Position numbers and translations under genes: made by a program. From Saccharopolyspora rhizosphaerae (GTDB taxonomy: Bacteria > Actinomycetota > Actinomycetes > Mycobacteriales > Pseudonocardiaceae): DNA of 64,000 nucleotides. The stretch lies in NCBI RefSeq assembly GCF_003931915.1, contig NZ_RSAA01000035.1:1-64000 (forward strand), given 5' to 3'. Positions 1-9,001 of the stretch are shown here, piece after piece; within the stretch, counting starts at the first letter, position 1; every line of letters starts with the position of its first letter. The notes under the pieces were generated by a model, which was not told where the DNA came from, searched no databases, and worked only from the letters and a program-made list of their open reading frames with translations.

Positions 1-109
1 CATCCAACACGGCATCCGCCGACTCGCGGTCCAACGTGTGATCCGCAGCAGACAGCTTCCGTTCGGAATACGTGTCGGGCACCTGCTTAACCAGGACGAC
101 GATGTTCAT
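1..109 (-). CDS. etfB: Electron transfer flavoprotein subunit beta, N-terminus (truncated by window edge)
   Basis: The reverse strand opens with ATG and reads MNIVVLVKQVPDTYSERKL, the typical start of EtfB/FixA. The protein pairs with EtfA to carry electrons from acyl-CoA dehydrogenases to the quinone pool. Only the first 36 codons are present; the rest lies left of the window. A GAAGAGG ribosome-binding site sits about five bases upstream of the ATG. The match is by recognition of the N-terminal beta-strand and the KQVPDT motif, which binds the nucleotide in this family. It is divergent from the DegV gene. Confidence 0.85.
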   Translation of the reverse strand, partial: MNIVVLVKQVPDTYSERKLSAADHTLDRESADAVLD

Positions 110-407
110 GGGCCCTCTTCGACCTCCTGCGGACTCAACTGACGCTCGCTGGTCCTCCAGCGGCTCTGCTTGTGGACCCGGCGCTTCGTTCCGTCGGGTT
201 AGGTTGACCTTGCCATGCCCTCAGCCGGAAAGCACAGTGATGCCAACCACCAAGGATGTTACTTGCCAGTAGCCCGGGTGCAACCAGGGTCCACCCGTGA
301 CAGTACTCACCTTCGGCCTCCACCCGGACGACCGGCCGCTGCAAAAGTGGCGCCGGGTCATCCGGAAAGTATGTGAACGAACCTCGCGCATTAGTAGCCT
401 TGCGGCC
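110..407. other. Divergent intergenic region etfB / degV
   Basis: About 300 bases separate the two divergent starts. They should hold both promoters, but I see no well-conserved -35/-10 pair, operator or small gene that I would defend. An in-frame GTG at position 297 would lengthen DegV by 37 residues, but that segment shows no similarity to the family. Confidence 0.5.
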
Positions 408-1256
408 ATGAGGAGACGCGTCGCCATCGTGACGGATTCGACGGCTTCCGTACCGCTCGACATCGCCGACCGGTTGGGCATCTCCATCGTGCAGCTGGAG
501 CTGACGGTGGGCGACCAGCAGAACGACGAGCGACGGGTGCTGCACCCCCAGATGGCCGAGGCAATGCGCAACAACGTCCCGGTCGCCACCAACCCTCCGC
601 CGCCCCCGGCGTTCTACTGGAACTACGCGGACGCCGCGGCCTCCGGCGCCGAAGCGATCATCTCCATCCACATCTCCGAGGGGATGTCCCAGACGTGCCA
701 GGCCGCCCGGGTCGCCGCGGCGGAGATCGGCATCCCGGTCTACGTGGTCGACGCGCGCCTGACCGGACTCAGCCTCGGGTTCTCGGTGATGGCCGCAGCG
801 GAGGCCGCCGCCGCGGGGGCCACCCCGCAAGGCGTGATGAACGTCCTGGAGCACCGTCTGCGCAGCACGACCCAGATGGTCTACGTCGACACGCTGGAGT
901 TCTTGCAGCGCAGCGGCCGGATCGGGCGAGCCCAGGCGTGGGTGGGCGAAGCGCTGTCGATCAAGCCGGTCCTGATCATGAAGGACGGCGTGATCGACCA
1001 GCTGCACAGGGCCAGGGGCACGGAGCGCGCGTTGCGCAAGGCCGTCGGGACCGCCTTGGAGCGGGCGGGCCACGGGCCTGTGGACGTGGGCGTGGAGCAC
1101 TTCGAGGCCGCCGACCGCGCCAAGGAAGTGCTCGACTCGCTGTGCTCGCAGCTGCCGCAGGTGCGCAGGGTCACGCTGGAGCAGACCAGCGCGATCATCG
1201 GAGCTCACACCGGCCCGGGGGCGCTGGGCATCGCGGTCTCACCCGCGGCGTCCTGA
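408..1256 (+). CDS. DegV family fatty-acid-binding protein
   Basis: The 282-residue product begins MRRRVAIVTDSTASVP, the standard DegV N-terminus, and matches the family's usual length of about 280. DegV proteins bind a fatty acid between two domains and in Gram-positives serve as FakB subunits that present fatty acids to the kinase FakA. The SQ-like stretch ISEGMSQTCQAAR and the later TLEFLQRSGRIGRAQAW segment are typical of the family. I chose the ATG at 408 because family similarity begins there; the upstream in-frame GTG adds residues with no family resemblance. No fakA is in this window. It is convergent with hrpA. Confidence 0.88.
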   Translation: MRRRVAIVTDSTASVPLDIADRLGISIVQLELTVGDQQNDERRVLHPQMAEAMRNNVPVATNPPPPPAFYWNYADAAASGAEAIISIHISEGMSQTCQAARVAAAEIGIPVYVVDARLTGLSLGFSVMAAAEAAAAGATPQGVMNVLEHRLRSTTQMVYVDTLEFLQRSGRIGRAQAWVGEALSIKPVLIMKDGVIDQLHRARGTERALRKAVGTALERAGHGPVDVGVEHFEAADRAKEVLDSLCSQLPQVRRVTLEQTSAIIGAHTGPGALGIAVSPAAS

Positions 1257-1510
1257 TCGACGCGGTCCGCGTTGTCCGGCGCGGGGGCCGGCCACCGCCG
1301 ATCCGCCCTAAGAGGACGGTCACCCCGCCGCGGCTGCGCTGTGCTGCCTGAATCCCGCGCGTTCTCCACCCTTCCGAGTGATGCGAACGCAGGTTCGACA
1401 GCGGATCCTCGTCATCAGCCCCTATGAGGTGGGCACGAATTCCGCGCCGCTCTGGGGGAACGATGGCTGCGACGAGACTGCTCGATCCCGTCCGGCCGAG
1501 CGCGGCGAGC

Positions 1511-4500
1511 TCAGTCCGCGAGCTTGTCCATCGCTCGGTGCAGGCGCTTGACCGACACGGGACGCGGCGTGCCCAACGGCTGCGCGAACAGGCTCACCCG
1601 CAGCTCCTCGACCATCCAGCCCACCTCGAGCAGGTCGTCGCTGGGCGTACGCCCCTGCGGCACCCGAGCCAGCAGATCCCGATAGCGCTGCCGGACCTCC
1701 TGCACCTGGTGCATCCACTCCCGGTCGCGCTGCGGCTGGTGCTGCGCCTTGTCCAGCCGCTGCTCGATCGCGCGCAGGTAGCGCACCAGGTCGCGGAGCC
1801 GGTCGAAGCCGGTCGCCGTGACGAAACCGGGGTGCAGCAGGCCGTCCAGCTGCTCGCGGATGTCGGCCAGCGACTCCTCCGACATGCCCTTGGGGCGGTC
1901 GGCCAGCACCGCTTCGACGTGCTGCGCGGTGACCAGGACCCGCTCCACCTCGGACACCACGGCTGCGGTGTACTCGCCCACTCCGGCGCGCACCTTCGCC
2001 TCCAAGGAGGCGTAGGCCTCGCCGTCCCACACCGGACCGCCGTTGTCGGCCATGAGCTTGTCCACGGCGCAACGCACGGAGTCGTCGAGGATCGAGCTCA
2101 GGTCGCCGTAACGGCTCCCGCCGAGCACCAGGCGGCTGGTGGCGCTCATGCCCCGCTGGAGGGACTTCGCCGGCGACGGGACGTTGAGCAGCAGCAGTCG
2201 TCGCGTGCCGTTCCACAGCGCGCGGCGCTGGTCCCGCTCGGTGTCGAACATCCGCACCGCCACGGTGTCGCCTTCGTCCACCAGCGCCGGGTAGGCCTTC
2301 ACTGCGTGCCCGGATCGCTGCTGCGAGAAGGTGCGCGGCAGCTCACCGAAGCTCCAGGAACGCAACCCGCCCTGCTCGATGTCGTCGGCGGCGGCCGAGA
2401 TCTCTTCGCGCACCTTCGGTTTCAGCTGCAGCTTGAGCGCGTCCAGGTCCTTGGACTCGGCGAGCTTGCGGCCGCGCCGACCCACCACCCGGAACGTCAT
2501 CGTCAGGTGGTCGGGGACGCGTTCGAGGTCCCAGTCCGAGCTCGACACCTCCACACCGGTGAGCTGGCGGAGAGTGCGCTGCAGCGTCTCCAGCAGCGGC
2601 CCGTCGTCCGGACCCACCCGGGACAACACCGCCTTGGCGAAGTCCGGCGCAGGCACGAAGTTGCGGCGGAGCTGCTTGGGCAGCGACTTCAGCAGCGTGG
2701 TCACCAGCTCTTCCCGCAGGCCGGGGATCTGCCAGTCGAAGCCTTCGGCGCCGACCTGGTTGAGCACCTGCAGCGGGATGTGCACGGTGACGCCGTCGGC
2801 GTCAGCACCCGGCTCGAACTGGTAGGTCAGCTTCAGCCGGTGCTCGCCGCACGTCCAGTGGTCCGGGTAGTCCGCATCGCTGACCTGCGCCGAGCGCGCG
2901 TTGATCAGCATGGACTTCTCGAAGTTGAGCAGGTCCGGCTGCTCGCGGCGGGTCTTCTTCCACCAGGTGTCGAAGTGCTTGCCGGAGACGACTTCCTCGC
3001 CGATCCGCTGGTCGTAGAACTCGAACAGCGTCTCGTCGTCGACCAGGATGTCGCGCCGGCGAGCACGTTCCTCGAGGTCTTCGACCTCCTCGAGCAGCGC
3101 CCGGTTCTGGTGGAAGAACTCGTGCCGGGTGTCCCAGTCGCCCTCGACCAGCGCGTGCCGGATGAACAGCTCGCGGCTGACCTCGGGGTCGATGCGCCCG
3201 TAGTTGACCTTGCGGCCGGTCACCAGCGGCACGCCGTAGAGCGTCACGCGCTCGTGGGCGACCACCGCGGCCCGGTCCTTCTCCCAGTGCGGTTCGCTGT
3301 AGTTGCGCTTGACCAGGTGGCCGGCCAGCTGCTCGATCCACTCCGGTTCGACGCGGGCGGCGATGCGCGCCCACAGGCGGGAGGTCTCGACGAGTTCGGC
3401 GGCCATGACCCAGCGCGGCGGCTTCTTGAACAACGAGGACCCGGGGAACACCGCGAACCGGGCGTTGCGGGCTCCTTGGTACTCGTTGGCGCTCCGCCCC
3501 GGCGGACCGGAGCGCTGGGTGCCGTTGCGCTTCTCGACGTCCTTGAGACCGATGTGCGAGAGCAGACCGGCCAGCAGCGACTGGTGGATGCGCGTGGCGT
3601 CGGCCGGCTGGTCGGCCAGCGTCATGCCCATCGACTTGACCATCTGGCGCAGCTGGCCGAACAGGTCCTGCCACTCGCGCACGCGCAGGTAGTTGAGGTG
3701 GTCGTTGCGGCAGAGCTTGCGGAACTGGTTGGAGGACAGCTCCTTCTGCTGCCCGCGCAGGAACTCCCACAAGCGGAGGTAGGACAGGAAGTCGGACTGC
3801 GCTTCCTTGTCGACGAAGCGCGCGTGCTTCTGGTCCGCGGCCTGCTGGTGCTCGGCGGGACGTTCGCGCGGGTCCTGGATGGACAGCGCCGCCACGATCA
3901 CCAGCACCTCGTGCAGGCACCCGTTGCGCTCGGCCTCCAGCACCATCCGCGCCAGGCGCGGGTCGATGGGCAGCTGTGCGAGGCTGCGCCCGACGGGGGT
4001 GAGCTTGCGCTCGCCGCCGGACGCGGTCTTCTCCAGCGCGCCGAGCTCCTGCAGCAGGTTCACGCCGTCGGTGATCTGCCTGCGGTCCGGTGGCTCCAGG
4101 AACGGGAAGGACTCGATCTCGCCGAGCCCCAACGAGGTCATCTGCAGGATGACCGAAGCCAGGTGGGTGCGCAGGATCTCGGGATCGGTGAACTCCGGGC
4201 GGGCCTCGAAGTCCTCCTCGGAGTACAGCCGGATGCAGATGCCTTCCGACACCCGGCCGCAACGGCCCTTCCGCTGGTTCGCCGAGGCCTGCGAGATCGG
4301 TTCGATCGGCAACCGCTGCACCTTGGTGCGGAAGCTGTAGCGGGAGATGCGCGCCGTGCCGGGGTCGATGACGTACTTGATGCCCGGCACCGTCAGCGAC
4401 GTCTCGGCCACGTTCGTCGACAGCACGATCCGGCGGCCGCTGTGGCGCTGGAACACCCGGTGCTGCTCGGCAGCGCTCAACCGGGCGAACAGCGGGAGGA

Positions 4501-5476
4501 CTTCGGTGTCGCGGAGGTTGAGCTGGTTCAACGCGTCGGCGGTGTCTCGGATCTCCCGCTCACCGCTGAGGAACACCAGGACATCCCCCGGGCCTTCGGC
4601 GCACAACTCGCGCACGGCCTCGGAGATGGCTTGCGTCTGGTCGCGGACCTCGGTGGTCGGGTCGTCCTCGTCGTCGGAGTCCTCCAGCAGTGGCCGGTAG
4701 CGCACCTCGACCGGGTAGGTGCGTCCGGAGACCTCCACGACCGGGGCGTCGTCGAAGTGCCTGGAGAACCGCTCCGGGTCGATGGTGGCCGAGGTGATGA
4801 TCACCTTCAGGTCGGGCCGGCGCGGCAGCAGCTGCTTGAGGTAGCCGAGGAGGAAGTCGATGTTGAGGCTGCGCTCGTGCGCCTCGTCGATGATGAGGGT
4901 GTCGTACCGGCGCAGCAGGCGGTCGTGCTGGATCTCGGCGAGCAGGATGCCGTCGGTCATGAGCTTGACCAACGTGTCGTCGCCGGTGCGCTCGGTGAAG
5001 CGCACCTGGTAGCCGATGGCCCCGCCGATCTCGGTGCCCAGCTCCTCGGCGACGCGTTCGGCGACGGTGCGCGCCGCGAGCCGGCGCGGCTGGGTGTGGC
5101 CGATGACGCCCTGGATGCCGCGCCCCAGCTCCATGCACATCTTCGGCAGCTGCGTGGTCTTACCGGAACCCGTCTCACCTGCGACGATGACGACCTGGTT
5201 GTCGCGGATAGCGGTGAGCAGGTCATCCCGGCGCTGGCTGACCGGCAGGTTCTCCGGGTAGGTGATCTCGGGGACGCCGTCGCGACGGCGCTGCACGCGC
5301 AGCTCGGCGGTCTCGACGTCGCCGGTGATCTCCGCGGCGACCGACCGCAGCGCTTCGGGGTCGCGGATCTTGCGTGCGCCTTCGATGCGCCGACGCAGCC
5401 GACGCTGGTCGTGCAGCATCAGCCCGGGCAGGCGATCCCGCAGATCAGTCAGCGGAGATTTCACAGACGTACCCAT
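1511..5476 (-). CDS. hrpA: ATP-dependent RNA helicase HrpA (DEAH box)
   Basis: A 1321-residue DEAH-box helicase, the length expected for HrpA (about 1300). Walker A GETGSGKT lies near residues 100-107, DEAH followed by ERS near 197-200 and the SAT motif near 229-231. The conserved C-terminal half (OB-fold and DUF3418-type region) continues to the end. HrpA is known to act on stalled ribosomes and structured mRNA in E. coli; the role here is inferred from the family. I chose the ATG at 5476, which has GGAG just upstream and begins MGTSVKSPLTDLRDRL; an earlier in-frame ATG lies at 5491. The opposite strand carries a very long open frame that is a high-GC shadow. Confidence 0.93.
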   Translation of the reverse strand: MGTSVKSPLTDLRDRLPGLMLHDQRRLRRRIEGARKIRDPEALRSVAAEITGDVETAELRVQRRRDGVPEITYPENLPVSQRRDDLLTAIRDNQVVIVAGETGSGKTTQLPKMCMELGRGIQGVIGHTQPRRLAARTVAERVAEELGTEIGGAIGYQVRFTERTGDDTLVKLMTDGILLAEIQHDRLLRRYDTLIIDEAHERSLNIDFLLGYLKQLLPRRPDLKVIITSATIDPERFSRHFDDAPVVEVSGRTYPVEVRYRPLLEDSDDEDDPTTEVRDQTQAISEAVRELCAEGPGDVLVFLSGEREIRDTADALNQLNLRDTEVLPLFARLSAAEQHRVFQRHSGRRIVLSTNVAETSLTVPGIKYVIDPGTARISRYSFRTKVQRLPIEPISQASANQRKGRCGRVSEGICIRLYSEEDFEARPEFTDPEILRTHLASVILQMTSLGLGEIESFPFLEPPDRRQITDGVNLLQELGALEKTASGGERKLTPVGRSLAQLPIDPRLARMVLEAERNGCLHEVLVIVAALSIQDPRERPAEHQQAADQKHARFVDKEAQSDFLSYLRLWEFLRGQQKELSSNQFRKLCRNDHLNYLRVREWQDLFGQLRQMVKSMGMTLADQPADATRIHQSLLAGLLSHIGLKDVEKRNGTQRSGPPGRSANEYQGARNARFAVFPGSSLFKKPPRWVMAAELVETSRLWARIAARVEPEWIEQLAGHLVKRNYSEPHWEKDRAAVVAHERVTLYGVPLVTGRKVNYGRIDPEVSRELFIRHALVEGDWDTRHEFFHQNRALLEEVEDLEERARRRDILVDDETLFEFYDQRIGEEVVSGKHFDTWWKKTRREQPDLLNFEKSMLINARSAQVSDADYPDHWTCGEHRLKLTYQFEPGADADGVTVHIPLQVLNQVGAEGFDWQIPGLREELVTTLLKSLPKQLRRNFVPAPDFAKAVLSRVGPDDGPLLETLQRTLRQLTGVEVSSSDWDLERVPDHLTMTFRVVGRRGRKLAESKDLDALKLQLKPKVREEISAAADDIEQGGLRSWSFGELPRTFSQQRSGHAVKAYPALVDEGDTVAVRMFDTERDQRRALWNGTRRLLLLNVPSPAKSLQRGMSATSRLVLGGSRYGDLSSILDDSVRCAVDKLMADNGGPVWDGEAYASLEAKVRAGVGEYTAAVVSEVERVLVTAQHVEAVLADRPKGMSEESLADIREQLDGLLHPGFVTATGFDRLRDLVRYLRAIEQRLDKAQHQPQRDREWMHQVQEVRQRYRDLLARVPQGRTPSDDLLEVGWMVEELRVSLFAQPLGTPRPVSVKRLHRAMDKLAD

Positions 5477-5587
5477 ACTCCGCACCAGCATAGAGAAAGC
5501 CCCTGCGCCACTGCCTCCGAATTTCGCCGCGCTCACAGACCGCGTCCGCCCCGTGACGCCGGTCACCAGGAACGCGGTCGGAAGGGC

Positions 5588-6766
5588 TCACGTGCGCTCC
5601 GCCCGGCAGAGGTAGGCCATCGCCTGGTCACCGACCCGGGCGATCACCAGGCTCGCTTCCTGAGCGCCCTTGGGTTTGAGCTTGCGCCGCAGCGCGTCGG
5701 GGTCGACGTCGACGCCGCGCACCAGGATCTCCAGCCGCCCGACTTCGTGCCTGCGCAACAGCGCGCGCAGGGTCTTCTCGTGGAAGCGGCCGTGTTCGAG
5801 CACGCGGAACGCCCGCACGCCAGGCGGCGGTGCGTCCCCGGTGAGGTAGGCGATGCGCGGGTCGAGCTGGACGAGCCCCTGCCGGGCGGCGTAGTGGCGC
5901 ACGAGCCCCGCCCGCACCACGGCGCCGTCCGGGTCGACGATCCACTCGCGGACGTCCTCGGACGGGCAGTCGTCCGGTTCGGCGTCGGTGATGCTCCAGG
6001 CGCTGCCGTCGGAGCGCAGCACGCTGGCCCGGCGTCGCGCCGTCCGGTCGGCCAGCGAACCGAACCACAGCGCGGCCTCCCTGACCTGGCCGTCCAGCGA
6101 CACCACCTCGGCTTCGGCGTCGTCGGGCACGGCCGCGAAGTCCAGCCCGGGCGCGCACTTGACCACCAGGTCCCGCCCCGAGTAGACGGCCAACAGCTCG
6201 TCCAGCGGCGGGACCAGGTCGGCCGGGTTCCAGCGGCGCCTGCCGCCGTCGTCGCGGCGCGCGGGGTCGGCGAGCACGGCGGTGTCCCGGGTGACCGGGC
6301 GCAACGCGTCGGCCTCCGCCAGCACCGCACCGCTGCCGGCGGCGTCGAGGTTCTGCCGGGCCATGAGCAGGCGGACCCGGTCGAGGTCGGAACCGACGCT
6401 GCGGCGCGCGACCGCGGCCACGGCGGCCAGGTCAGCACCGATCGAGCAGGTCACGTCGTGCACGTCGCGACCCACGAGACGCTGCGCCCGGTGCCGGGCG
6501 ACGACGCTCGCCGTGGCCTGCTGCAGCGCGGCGTCGGTGAACAACCACCCGGCGCTGCCCTCCAGTTTGGACTCGGCCTTGCGCCGCAGCACGGCGGTTT
6601 CCAGCGCCGCGGCGGCGAACCGCTCACCGACCTGGCGGCGCGCCGCGGCCACGTCGGCGAACCGCGACCTGGCGGTCAACGGCAGCGCGGAGAGTTCGGC
6701 GACGGCGGCACGACCGGCCGCCGAACGCAGGTACTGCACGTCGTCGACGTCGAACGAGTACCCCAC
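5588..6766 (-). CDS. Class I SAM-dependent methyltransferase with THUMP-like C-terminus
   Basis: The 392-residue protein starts at GTG with a G-rich Shine-Dalgarno stretch upstream. The motif DVTCSIGADLAA (near residue 145) is a SAM-binding motif I, and a second acidic loop (SVGSDLDRVRL) follows. The C-terminal 80 residues, with ILVRGVDVDPDALRRKLKPKG, match the THUMP-like domain found with this actinobacterial family. This points to methylation of an RNA base or nucleotide, but the substrate is unknown. It lies 111 bases upstream of hrpA on the same strand, so the two RNA-related genes may be co-transcribed. Confidence 0.8.
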   Translation of the reverse strand: MGYSFDVDDVQYLRSAAGRAAVAELSALPLTARSRFADVAAARRQVGERFAAAALETAVLRRKAESKLEGSAGWLFTDAALQQATASVVARHRAQRLVGRDVHDVTCSIGADLAAVAAVARRSVGSDLDRVRLLMARQNLDAAGSGAVLAEADALRPVTRDTAVLADPARRDDGGRRRWNPADLVPPLDELLAVYSGRDLVVKCAPGLDFAAVPDDAEAEVVSLDGQVREAALWFGSLADRTARRRASVLRSDGSAWSITDAEPDDCPSEDVREWIVDPDGAVVRAGLVRHYAARQGLVQLDPRIAYLTGDAPPPGVRAFRVLEHGRFHEKTLRALLRRHEVGRLEILVRGVDVDPDALRRKLKPKGAQEASLVIARVGDQAMAYLCRAERT

Positions 6767-6863
6767 CGCGACCCCCTAGTGCGCGCCCGGCACCGGGTGC
6801 CGACGCGGACCGGTGGTGCGGTGGGACGCTCTCGTCACGACGTCAATCCGTTGCGCAGCCGGG

Positions 6864-7646
6864 TCAGCGCCCGGTGAACTCGGCCTTGCCGGGGCCGTTC
6901 TCGATGAACGACCGCATGCCGATCTTCTGGTCCTCGGTCGCGAAAGTTCCCGCGAACAGGTGGGTTTCGAGCTTCAGGCCGCTGTCGAGGTCCACGTCCA
7001 GACCACCGTCGATGGCGGCCTTGGCAGCCGCCAGGGCGCGCGCCGCGCCTCCGGTGAACTGCTCCGCCCACCGCTTGGCGGCCGCGTAGACGTCGGAGGA
7101 CGGCACGAGCTCGTCGACCATCCCCAGCGCGAGGGCCTCGTCGGCCTCCACGAACCGGCCGGTGTAGATGATGTCCTTGGCCTTGCTGGGCCCGATCAAC
7201 CGCGCCAGCCGCTGCGTGCCGCCGGCACCCGGGATGACGCCGAGCAGGATCTCCGGCTGGCCGACCTTGATGTCGTCCGCCGCGATCCGCCGGTCGCAGG
7301 ACAGCGCCAGCTCGAAACCGCCGCCCAGGGCGTAGCCGGTCAGAGCGGCGACCGTGGGCTTCGGAATGGCCGCGACCTGGCTCATCGCGTCGGACAGCCC
7401 GCGCTGTTCCTTGGCGGCCATGTCCGCGTAGGACATGTCGGCCATCTCCTTGATGTCCGCGCCCGCGGCGAAGACCTTCTCCCCGCCGTAGACGATGACA
7501 GCGCGGATGTCCTCGCGCTCAGCGGCCTCGATGGCCACCTCGCGCAGCTCGCTCTCGATCTGCCTGTTGAGCGCGTTCATCTTCGGCCGATCCAGCCGGA
7601 TCGTGCCGATCGCACCCTCGACCTCAAGCCTGACGAACTCGCCCAC
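6864..7646 (-). CDS. Enoyl-CoA hydratase/isomerase (crotonase family)
   Basis: A 260-residue crotonase. The oxyanion-hole segment AAGADIKEM is present, followed by GGGFELALSCD and GQPEILLGVIPGAGGTQRL. Both catalytic glutamates of enoyl-CoA hydratase are in place (the E of GGGFE and the E of GQPE), so it should hydrate 2-enoyl-CoA in beta-oxidation. I chose the GTG at 7646 because GGAGG lies seven bases upstream; the frame continues eight codons further without a better signal. It stands alone between a methyltransferase and an ABC ATPase. Confidence 0.92.
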   Translation of the reverse strand: MGEFVRLEVEGAIGTIRLDRPKMNALNRQIESELREVAIEAAEREDIRAVIVYGGEKVFAAGADIKEMADMSYADMAAKEQRGLSDAMSQVAAIPKPTVAALTGYALGGGFELALSCDRRIAADDIKVGQPEILLGVIPGAGGTQRLARLIGPSKAKDIIYTGRFVEADEALALGMVDELVPSSDVYAAAKRWAEQFTGGAARALAAAKAAIDGGLDVDLDSGLKLETHLFAGTFATEDQKIGMRSFIENGPGKAEFTGR

Positions 7647-7749
7647 GCAGCAACCTCCTCGTTGAACCACCGCTTGCCGCTGGGGAGGCTATCGCGCCCC
7701 ACCCGCGATCTGCTGTGTCACCGATCTCAACACCGTGCGCGGTGAGGGC

Positions 7750-8538
7750 TCACGCCCTGCGGCGCGCGAAGTAGCGGTCACCCGCCTGCTGCAGCTCGAG
7801 GTCCTGGTCGAAGGTCTTGGAGAGGTTCGCCTCGGTGAGCACGTCGTCGAGCAGCCCCTGGGCGACGACCCCGCCGTCGCGCAGCAGCAGGCAGTGGGTG
7901 AAGCCCGGCGGGATCTCCTCGACGTGGTGGGTGACCAGCACCGATGCGGGCGCGTCGGCGTCCAGGGCCAGGCTCGACAGGCGCGCGACGAGGTCTTCCC
8001 GGCCACCCAGGTCCAAGCCCGCGGCGGGTTCGTCGAGCAGCAGCAGCTCCGGGTCGGTCATCAGCGCGCGGGAGATCATCACGCGCTTGCGCTCGCCCTC
8101 GGACAGCGTGCCGAACTCGCGGTCCGCGAGGTGCGCGACGCCGAGCAGGTCGAGCAGCTCCGCCGCGCGGTCGGTGTCCAGGGAGTCGTACTCCTCGCGC
8201 CAGCGTCCGAACACCGCGTAGCCGGCGCTGACCACGACGTCGCGCACGACCTCGTCGCCGGGAACGCGGTCGACCAGCGCGCCCGAGCACAACCCGATCA
8301 GGGGCCGGATGTCGAACACGTTGGTCTTGCCGAGCCGCTCACCGAGCACGTCGACGGTGCCGGTGGTCGGGTGCATCTCGGTGCTGGCCATCTTCAGCAA
8401 CGTCGTCTTGCCCGCCCCGTTCGGCCCCAGCACGACCCACCGTTCGTCGAGCTCGACCGACCAGTTCACGTCGGCCAACAGCGTGGTCTTGCCCCGCCGG
8501 ACACCGACGCCATCCATCCGGATGACCAGGTCGTCCAC
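7750..8538 (-). CDS. ABC transporter ATP-binding protein (stand-alone)
   Basis: A 262-residue nucleotide-binding domain with Walker A GPNGAGKTT, a divergent signature LSEGERKR in place of LSGGQ, Walker B LLLLDEPAAGLD and a switch histidine in VTHHVEE. The LSEGERKR signature and the overall layout resemble the ModF/YlmA-type soluble ATPases of actinobacteria, which have no adjacent permease; none is adjacent here either. The start at GTG 8538 has GGGAGG six bases upstream; the frame upstream of it is Ala/Pro-rich filler. The transported substrate, if any, cannot be told. Confidence 0.85.
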   Translation of the reverse strand: MDDLVIRMDGVGVRRGKTTLLADVNWSVELDERWVVLGPNGAGKTTLLKMASTEMHPTTGTVDVLGERLGKTNVFDIRPLIGLCSGALVDRVPGDEVVRDVVVSAGYAVFGRWREEYDSLDTDRAAELLDLLGVAHLADREFGTLSEGERKRVMISRALMTDPELLLLDEPAAGLDLGGREDLVARLSSLALDADAPASVLVTHHVEEIPPGFTHCLLLRDGGVVAQGLLDDVLTEANLSKTFDQDLELQQAGDRYFARRRA

Positions 8539-8799
8539 GTCTACCTCCCAGCCGTGACTGACTGCGGCGGCGCCACCGGGCGCGCACTCGGCGTTCGTCC
8601 TCAGGACCGCCGCAGGTGCCGGCGGGTCCCCGTCGTGGGCCATTGTTCCCGCCGCGGGCACAGCGCTTGCGGGCGGGATGCCGCTGCCGCTCGCCCGCCC
8701 GGGTGAACCTGATCATCCGTGGGCACGCCCTGCGTCCACATCGCGGGAAGCGGGGCACGCCCCTGGCTCTCGCACCGCTCCGGTGCCAGGATCAAGCGC

Positions 8800-8871
8800 G
8801 TGTCCGATTCGTTGCTCACCCGCGATCGCGTGATCGACCTGTTCCGGGTCGTCGCCTCCGCCTGTCGCTGA
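8800..8871 (+). CDS. Putative cysteine-responsive leader peptide
   Basis: A 23-codon frame with a GTG start and AGGA about seven bases upstream. It begins MSDSLLTRDR and ends VIDLFRVVASACR before TGA. Actinobacterial leader peptides upstream of sulfur genes share an R-V-x-S-A-x-C-R ending; here the penultimate codon is TGT (Cys). It lies 130 bases before a cysteine dioxygenase-like gene. Known biology: ribosome stalling at Cys codons in such peptides reports cysteine supply. Inference: translation of this peptide tunes the dioxygenase-rhodanese operon. What I see is the frame, its ending and its position. Confidence 0.75.
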   Translation: MSDSLLTRDRVIDLFRVVASACR

Positions 8872-8899
8872 AAGCGGTCCGAGGAGCACTCCCGCTTTC
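8870..8899 (+). promoter_or_regulatory. Hairpin just after the leader peptide (possible attenuator)
   Basis: GAAAGCGG at 8870-8877 pairs perfectly with CCGCTTTC at 8892-8899 around a 14-base loop. The first arm overlaps the leader stop codon, so a ribosome paused at the Cys codon would block it. A second weaker pairing, GGTGTG (8954-8959) with CACACC (8977-8982), lies close to the ribosome-binding site of the next gene. The regulatory role is inferred. Confidence 0.5.
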
Positions 8900-9001
8900 C
8901 GACCACCGCGGCACCGACGAATCGTCCGAACGCCCCCGTCCTCTCGCACGGTGGGTGTGCCGTGTCGTGCCGGTGCCACACCGCAGACACCTGGAGACAC
9001 C

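Noticed and set aside
1424-6877. An 1817-codon open frame on the + strand
   Set aside because: It is antisense to hrpA and the methyltransferase and is Arg/Leu/Val-rich filler typical of high-GC shadows.
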